NCBI RefSeq assembly: GCF_000725885.1
Contig: NZ_JODR01000048.1
Span: forward strand, 1 to 17,812
Direction: 5' to 3'
From: Streptomyces albus subsp. albus
Lineage (GTDB): Bacteria > Actinomycetota > Actinomycetes > Streptomycetales > Streptomycetaceae
Length of the DNA: 17,812 nucleotides
Part shown: one piece after another, positions 14,025 to 17,812 of the stretch
Numbering within the stretch: the stretch's first letter is position 1
Layout: every line of letters begins with the position of its first letter
The notes under the pieces: generated by a model
Database searches by the model: none
What the model was told of the DNA's origin: nothing
The model's input: the letters and a program-made list of their open reading frames with translations, nothing else
Made by a program: the position numbers and the translations under genes

Positions 14025-15207
14025 TCATCCGCTGCGCCGCGCCGTCCTCGATGTAGGAGGCGAATCCGGCCACGTCGTCGAAGGCGAAGCCGTACGCCTT
14101 GCCGTCCTCGGTGGCCTCGTGCATGGCCTTGGCGTAGTGGTGGGTCAGGTCGCCCTGGTAGAAGGACGCGGGGTCCGTGGTGGGCTGCTCGGCGGCCGAC
14201 ACGAGGGTGGTGCGGTTGAAGGCGGCGCCCAGCACGGCGGCCACCGGGCCGGTGGTCCCGTCGTTGGGCGCGGCCAGTGCCCCGTCGCAGAAGAGCACGT
14301 CCTTGGTGGTGGGCTTGGCGAAGGAGACCTGCGCGGGACCGGTGAAGGCGAGGGTGTCGCCGCTGACCCGGCCGGTGAAGGTGCCCGCGTTGGTGGTGAT
14401 GCGCAGGTCCTTCCCCGCGTAGGCGGACCACACCTCGTCTATGTACGGGGCGAAGTAGTTCTCGTCGAACAGCCCGGCGCCGATGCCGTGCCCCGGTGCG
14501 ATGACGCGCTTGTCGTCGACGACCAGGCGGGAGAACGCCTCGACGCCGCGGACCTGTTCGAAGACGCGTGCCCGGGCCCCGGCCTTGAGCGTGCCGGTGG
14601 TCTGGTCCTTGCTGCCCTTCAGGGCGATGGACAGCGGCACGCTGAACATGTCCACCATGGTGGTGTTGCAGTACATCGCCCCGCCCTTGTAGGTGAACTC
14701 TGCGCAGTCGTGCACCACGGGGTAGTTCGGGTCGGAGGAGACCCAGCCGGCCGGGTAGGCGAGCGCGGCGCCCTGGCCGCCGTCCACGGCCTTGAACTTG
14801 AGCTTGTCGCCGCACGATACGTAGATCCGCCCGGACATCTCCGGGAGGGTGAGCGTCGTCTCCGTCCCGGTGAGGGAGATGGCGTAGTCGGTGTATCCGT
14901 CCGGTCCGTTGTCGCTCAGCTGCACCGGCTTCAGTTCGCCCTCGGGGGTCACATAGCACTGGCGGGTGCCGTCGTTGCCGACGATGTAGACGTACACCGA
15001 CGCGTTGTCGTACGCGCCGCTGTTGTTGACGACCGTCAGCGGCAGTCCGGCCGCCGCCTTGCCGCCCGGGCGTACGGCACCGGCCGGCCCGGTGAACAGG
15101 CCGACGGCCGGTACGGCGACGGCGGTGGCCACAGCCGTGCGCAGCAGCCCGCGCCGGGAGAGGGGGGAGGACATACGGCGTGCGGCACCTTGGGGTATTC
15201 CAGCCAT
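13999..15207 (-). CDS. Secreted GH64 beta-1,3-glucanase (laminaripentaose-producing type)
   Basis: This 402-residue exported hydrolase acts on beta-1,3-glucans of fungal walls or laminarin, releasing oligosaccharides. The ATG at 15207 has AAGGAG 8 nt upstream. Residues 12-44 are a Tat-type signal (SRRGLLRTAVATAVAVPAVG). The GH64 barrel/thaumatin-like pattern is clear: LTVVNNSGAYDNASVYVYIVG (57-77), GRIYVSCGDKLKFKAV, E170 in HDCAEFTYKG and D186 in TTMVDMFSVPL, then FNRTTL and the C-terminal HHYAKAMHEATEDGKAYGFA with FDDVAGFASYIED. The 16-residue E170-D186 spacing equals that of the catalytic Glu154/Asp170 pair of the S. matensis enzyme. No carbohydrate-binding module is attached. It is divergent from GH35 across a regulated-looking 277-bp region. 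Confidence 0.92.
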   Translation of the reverse strand: MAGIPQGAARRMSSPLSRRGLLRTAVATAVAVPAVGLFTGPAGAVRPGGKAAAGLPLTVVNNSGAYDNASVYVYIVGNDGTRQCYVTPEGELKPVQLSDNGPDGYTDYAISLTGTETTLTLPEMSGRIYVSCGDKLKFKAVDGGQGAALAYPAGWVSSDPNYPVVHDCAEFTYKGGAMYCNTTMVDMFSVPLSIALKGSKDQTTGTLKAGARARVFEQVRGVEAFSRLVVDDKRVIAPGHGIGAGLFDENYFAPYIDEVWSAYAGKDLRITTNAGTFTGRVSGDTLAFTGPAQVSFAKPTTKDVLFCDGALAAPNDGTTGPVAAVLGAAFNRTTLVSAAEQPTTDPASFYQGDLTHHYAKAMHEATEDGKAYGFAFDDVAGFASYIEDGAAQRMTLTLTPFG

Positions 15208-15249
15208 GACAAGCGCTCCTTGGAAGTGGGGGGTGAACGAGCGCGCTCT

Positions 15250-15271
15250 TTCGGCACAGCACCGTGCCGAA
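15250..15271. promoter_or_regulatory. 22-bp dyad near the GH64 transcription start
   Basis: TTCGGCAC-N6-GTGCCGAA has perfect 8-bp arms. It covers the expected -10/+1 region of the GH64 promoter. It could be a repressor site or a 5' leader hairpin. A second small palindrome, GAGCGCGCTC, lies at 15239-15248. Confidence 0.5.
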
Positions 15272-15289
15272 GGTATGGACCAGCGTCAA
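15260..15289 (-). promoter_or_regulatory. GH64 promoter with a chitinase-type 12-bp element
   Basis: On the minus strand TTGACG (15289-15284) is followed, after one base, by TGGTCCATACCT (15282-15271). From memory, Streptomyces chitinase promoters carry TGGTCCAGACCT repeats at the same place behind a TTGACC -35, related to the DasR (dre) site. The match is 11 of 12. A weak -10 (CACGGT, 15266-15261) lies 17 nt from the -35. Confidence 0.55.
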
Positions 15290-15484
15290 GAAGTACGGCC
15301 ACAAAGACCGTCCGGAAGCCGTGCCCCACACCAACCGGTCCGCCCGCGGCCACGAACGGGCATCGCGGGCGGCGAAACGGGCACGGGCGAGGTGCTCACT
15401 CCCCGGTGCGCCCCGCAGCGGCCCACGGTACGCTCGTGCCCGCCGTGATCAGTACCGCTCGACCGACCGGAAGAGGGGCCTGCC

Positions 15485-17305
15485 GTGCGGGACCACCCGC
15501 GGGAACTCACCGTCGACGCCCGCGGTTTCCTCCGCGCCGGCCGACCGCACCAGATCATCTCGGCGGCCGTCCACTACTTCCGCGTCCTGCCGGAGCAGTG
15601 GTCCGACCGGCTGGCCCGGCTGCGCGCCATGGGCGTGAACACCGTCGAGACGTACATCGCCTGGAACGTCCACGAACCGGAACCGGGCGCGTTCGACTTC
15701 TCCGGCGGCCGGGATGTCGCGGCCTTCGTGCGGACGGCGGACGAACTGGGACTCGACGTGATCCTGCGGCCCGGCCCGTACATCTGTGCGGAGTGGGAGT
15801 TCGGCGGGCTGCCGGGCTGGCTCCTGGCCACCCCCGGAATCCGGCTGCGCTGCCGTGACGCGCACTATCTGGCCGCCGTGGACCGCTGGTTCGACGCGCT
15901 GGTGCCACGGCTGGTGCCGCTGCAGGCGACACGCGGCGGGCCCGTGGTGGCCATGCAGGTGGAGAACGAGTACGGCAGCTACGGCACTGACCGCGGCTAC
16001 CTGGAGCATCTGCGCGCGGGGCTGTCCCGGCGCGGGATCGACTGCCCGCTGTTCACCGCCGACGGTCCCACCGACGCGATGCTGCAAGGCGGCTCCCTGC
16101 ACCCCCTGCCGGCCACCGCCACCTTCGGCTCCCGGCCCGGCTCCTCGCTGGCCACCCTGCGCCGTCACCAGCCGGAGGGGCCCTTGATGTGCGCCGAGTT
16201 CTGGCACGGCTGGTTCGACCACTGGGGCGAGCGCCACCACACCCGCGACGCGGCCGAGGCAGCCGGTGTGCTGGACCGGATCCTGGCGGCCGGCGCGTCG
16301 GTCAACATCTACATGGGACACGGCGGCACCAACTTCGGCTGGTACAACGGCGCCAACCACGACGGCACCGCCTACCAGCCCACCGTCACCAGCTACGACT
16401 ACGACGCGCCGGTCGGGGAGGCCGGCGAGCTGACCGCCAAGTTCCATCTGTTCAGGGACGTCATCACCCGGCACACCGGCCGCACCCCGCCGCCTGCTCC
16501 CGGGCCGCCGCCCCGGCTGTCCGCCCGCAGTGCCGGACCCGACGGTGTCGCCCCGCTCGCCGGCCACCTCGATGTGCTGTCCGCCCCCGTCCGCACGGTG
16601 GCGCCCGAGCCGATGGAGCGGCTGGGGCAGTCGCTGGGCCTCATCCACTACCGCACACACGTCAGCGGCCCGCGTCCCCAGGCCGCACTGCGCATCGACG
16701 GGCTGGCGGACCGCGCCCAGGTCTTCCTCGACGGGCACGAGGCCGGGGTGCTGCACCGGGACGCTCCCGGCGAGGCGCTGCCCGTCACCGTCCCGGCCTC
16801 CGGCCTGACGCTGGAGGTGCTGGTCGAGAACCAGGGCAGGATCAACTACGGTCCCCGGCTGACCGACCCCAAGGGCATCGCCGGCGGCGTCCGGCTGGAC
16901 AACCAGTATCTGCACGACTGGGAGATCCGCCCCCTGCCGCTGACGGACCTGTCCCCGCTCACCTTCACCGCCGGGCCGGCCACCGCGGCCCACCCCGCCT
17001 TCCACCGCGTCCCGGTGGAGCTGGACGAGCCGCCCGCCGACGGGTTCCTGGCGCTCCCCGGCTGGACGAAGGGCGTCGTGTGGCTCAACGGTTTCTGCCT
17101 GGGCCGCTACTGGGAGACCGGCCCCCAGCGCACCCTCTACGCGCCCGCACCGCTGTGGCGCCGGGGCCGCAACGAGCTGGTGGTGCTGGAGCTGCACAAG
17201 CCGGGCGGCAGCCTTCAGGTGCGTGCGGAGCCGGAGCTGGGCGGGGACGGGACCGGCCCGCCGGCCCCCGCCGCGGGGGAGGCGTCCGGCGGGCCCACCC
17301 CCTGA
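15485..17305 (+). CDS. GH35 beta-galactosidase, cytoplasmic
   Basis: This 606-residue glycosidase removes terminal beta-galactose. The start is the GTG at 15485, preceded by AGAGGGG. No signal peptide is present, so it should act on imported or intracellular oligosaccharides. The GH35 barrel shows HYFRVLPEQWSDRLARLRAM (30-49), the TYIAWNVHEPEPG stretch (56-68), RPGPYICAEWEFGGLPGW (95-112), the acid/base Glu in QVENEYGSYG (E162), the nucleophile Glu in MCAEFWHGWFDHWG (E238) and NIYMGHGGTNFGWYNGAN near 280. C-terminal beta-sandwich domains follow (QVFLDGHEAGVL, LVENQGRINYG, TKGVVWLNGFCLGRYW). The length is that of the compact GH35 type. The tail is Gly/Pro-rich. It is divergent from GH64 and is probably monocistronic. 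Confidence 0.94.
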   Translation: MRDHPRELTVDARGFLRAGRPHQIISAAVHYFRVLPEQWSDRLARLRAMGVNTVETYIAWNVHEPEPGAFDFSGGRDVAAFVRTADELGLDVILRPGPYICAEWEFGGLPGWLLATPGIRLRCRDAHYLAAVDRWFDALVPRLVPLQATRGGPVVAMQVENEYGSYGTDRGYLEHLRAGLSRRGIDCPLFTADGPTDAMLQGGSLHPLPATATFGSRPGSSLATLRRHQPEGPLMCAEFWHGWFDHWGERHHTRDAAEAAGVLDRILAAGASVNIYMGHGGTNFGWYNGANHDGTAYQPTVTSYDYDAPVGEAGELTAKFHLFRDVITRHTGRTPPPAPGPPPRLSARSAGPDGVAPLAGHLDVLSAPVRTVAPEPMERLGQSLGLIHYRTHVSGPRPQAALRIDGLADRAQVFLDGHEAGVLHRDAPGEALPVTVPASGLTLEVLVENQGRINYGPRLTDPKGIAGGVRLDNQYLHDWEIRPLPLTDLSPLTFTAGPATAAHPAFHRVPVELDEPPADGFLALPGWTKGVVWLNGFCLGRYWETGPQRTLYAPAPLWRRGRNELVVLELHKPGGSLQVRAEPELGGDGTGPPAPAAGEASGGPTP

Positions 17306-17338
17306 CCGCAGGCGGGCTGCGACCGCCCGGCGGAATCC

Positions 17339-17362
17339 GGTGGGCGCCCTGGTGGGCGCCCT
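17339..17362. terminator. Tandem 12-mer forming a hairpin after the GH35 gene
   Basis: GGTGGGCGCCCT is repeated twice in tandem (17339-17350, 17351-17362). Because GGGCGCCC is self-complementary, the two copies (17342-17349 and 17354-17361) can pair as an 8-bp stem with a TGGT loop, 37 nt after the stop codon. It is a plausible terminator without a T-run. Confidence 0.45.
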
Positions 17363-17376
17363 GGTGGCCGCCCGCC

Positions 17377-17424
17377 GGAAAACGTTCTCCCGGGGGACGC
17401 GAGGGGAAACCGTTCACCCGGGGG
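17377..17424. repeat. Two 20-bp direct repeats, 28-bp period
   Basis: GGAAAACGTTCTCCCGGGGG (17377-17396) and GGAAACCGTTCACCCGGGGG (17405-17424) differ at only two positions. The core AAACCGTTC recurs at 17669-17677, close to the start of the last gene. They look like binding sites for one protein. Confidence 0.7.
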
Positions 17425-17636
17425 TCAGGGCGCGGACATGCGGGTTGTGTACGCTTTCGGGGCAGTACACGCACGTGTCAGAGCACGACCGTCCGCTCCG
17501 ATCACCCCGGACACCGGGTGGTCGGAGGCATATGCGGCGGCGCACCGGGTACGGATCGTTCGATCCCCTGCCGTCACCCCTTCCCGCAGCACGTCCGACG
17601 CCCGCCCCATCCGGACCCGCCGTCCACCCGCACCAC

Positions 17637-17663
17637 CCCGTACTCGCCCGTACCCACCCGTAC
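17637..17663. repeat. Three CCCGTAC copies at exact 10-bp spacing
   Basis: CCCGTAC occurs at 17637, 17647 and 17657, on one face of the helix and about 45-70 bp before the ATG at 17707. This suggests an activator or repressor array for the downstream gene; chance in GC-rich DNA is possible. Confidence 0.5.
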
Positions 17664-17706
17664 GCAGCAAACCGTTCGGCAACACGAGGAACTCGACACT
17701 TCGCCC

Positions 17707-17812
17707 ATGACTGACCCGGACAAGGCTCAATTCGACCTGATCTACGAAGACGCGAAAGCCGGCGTCGCCGAGGCGCGGCAGCGCGTCCTGGACGCCTCCG
17801 CCGGCGGCCCCG
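17707..17812 (+). CDS. Unidentified protein, 5' part only
   Basis: The ATG at 17707 opens a frame that runs to the window edge (35 codons). The N-terminus is hydrophilic and helix-prone (MTDPDKAQFDLIYEDAKAGV, then AEARQRVLDASAGGP), without signal peptide or membrane segment. Codon third positions are mostly G/C, supporting real coding. The only ribosome-site-like stretch, GAGGA near 17683, is further away than usual. The long repeat-bearing upstream region suggests the gene is regulated. I do not recognise the family. Confidence 0.5.
   Translation, partial: MTDPDKAQFDLIYEDAKAGVAEARQRVLDASAGGP

Larger units (their letters stand above)
17306..17706. other. 401-bp noncoding region, repeat-rich, upstream of the last gene
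   Basis: After the GH35 stop comes a hairpin candidate (17342-17361), two 20-bp direct repeats 28 bp apart (17377-17424), an inverted repeat GTGTAC-N12-GTACAC (17447-17470), a palindrome GGATCG-TT-CGATCC (17553-17566) and three CCCGTAC copies every 10 bp (17637-17663). Short open frames exist on both strands, but their composition and lack of ribosome sites argue against genes. No clear -35/-10 pair was found. Confidence 0.6.

Noticed and set aside
14119..15858. A 579-codon plus-strand frame antisense to GH64
   Set aside because: GH64 on the minus strand carries clear catalytic and family motifs; the opposite frame is a GC-skew shadow.
17438..17710. A 90-codon plus-strand frame before the last gene
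   Set aside because: It has no ribosome site, a low-complexity Arg/Pro/Thr-rich sequence, and overlaps several repeat motifs that look regulatory.
1..17812. CRISPR arrays, tRNA or rRNA genes, insertion sequences, riboswitches
   Set aside because: No regularly spaced long repeats, cloverleaf, transposase-like frame or recognisable aptamer was seen on either strand.

Overview
This is a high-GC window with strong G/C third-position bias, GTG starts, twin-arginine signal peptides and gene families typical of Streptomyces or a close relative (DUF4232, DUF5996, GH64, PI-PLC, NCS1 permease). It looks like an accessory, metabolically oriented chromosomal stretch. I see no rRNA, tRNA, CRISPR array, insertion sequence or phage gene.

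Layout. (1) 38-1161: a secreted transglycosylase-like gene with an internal deletion and frame change, then a secreted DUF4232 protein closed by a 15-bp hairpin. (2) 1410-4430: an NCS1 cytosine/purine-type permease facing a pirin gene tail to tail, with a WrbA-type quinone oxidoreductase diverging from pirin. (3) 4531-8591: a two-gene minus-strand unit, a substrate-binding-protein-like gene without signal peptide (frameshifted near its 3' end) followed by a DUF5996 gene, diverging from an MFS transporter. (4) 8620-9519: a Tat-exported PI-specific phospholipase C. (5) 9859-13968: the best-organised module. A sugar-porter MFS gene diverges from a GntR/UTRA regulator - ROK sugar kinase - NanE operon. 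The 147-bp divergent region carries back-to-back promoter candidates and two near-identical 17-bp operators exactly 64 bp apart. (6) 13999-17305: a secreted GH64 beta-1,3-glucanase diverging from a cytoplasmic GH35 beta-galactosidase. (7) 17306-17812: a repeat-rich 400-bp upstream region and the first 35 codons of an unidentified gene.

How it may work together. Module 5 reads as a self-regulated uptake and catabolism unit for N-acetylmannosamine or a related sugar: import by proton symport, 6-phosphorylation by the ROK kinase, and epimerisation by NanE to GlcNAc-6-P. No sialic-acid lyase (NanA) is present, so free ManNAc rather than sialate is the more economical reading. The neighbouring GH64 promoter carries an 11/12 match to the 12-bp repeat of Streptomyces chitinase promoters, overlapping a -35 hexamer. 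This hints that the glucanase may also respond to GlcNAc-linked control.

The most noteworthy items are the paired operators, the altered sugar-contact residues in the sugar porter, the chitinase-type element plus 22-bp palindrome before GH64, the cytosolic SBP/DUF5996 pair with its frameshift, and the iteron-like repeats before the last, truncated gene. All functional statements rest on recognised motifs read by eye; no database search was possible.
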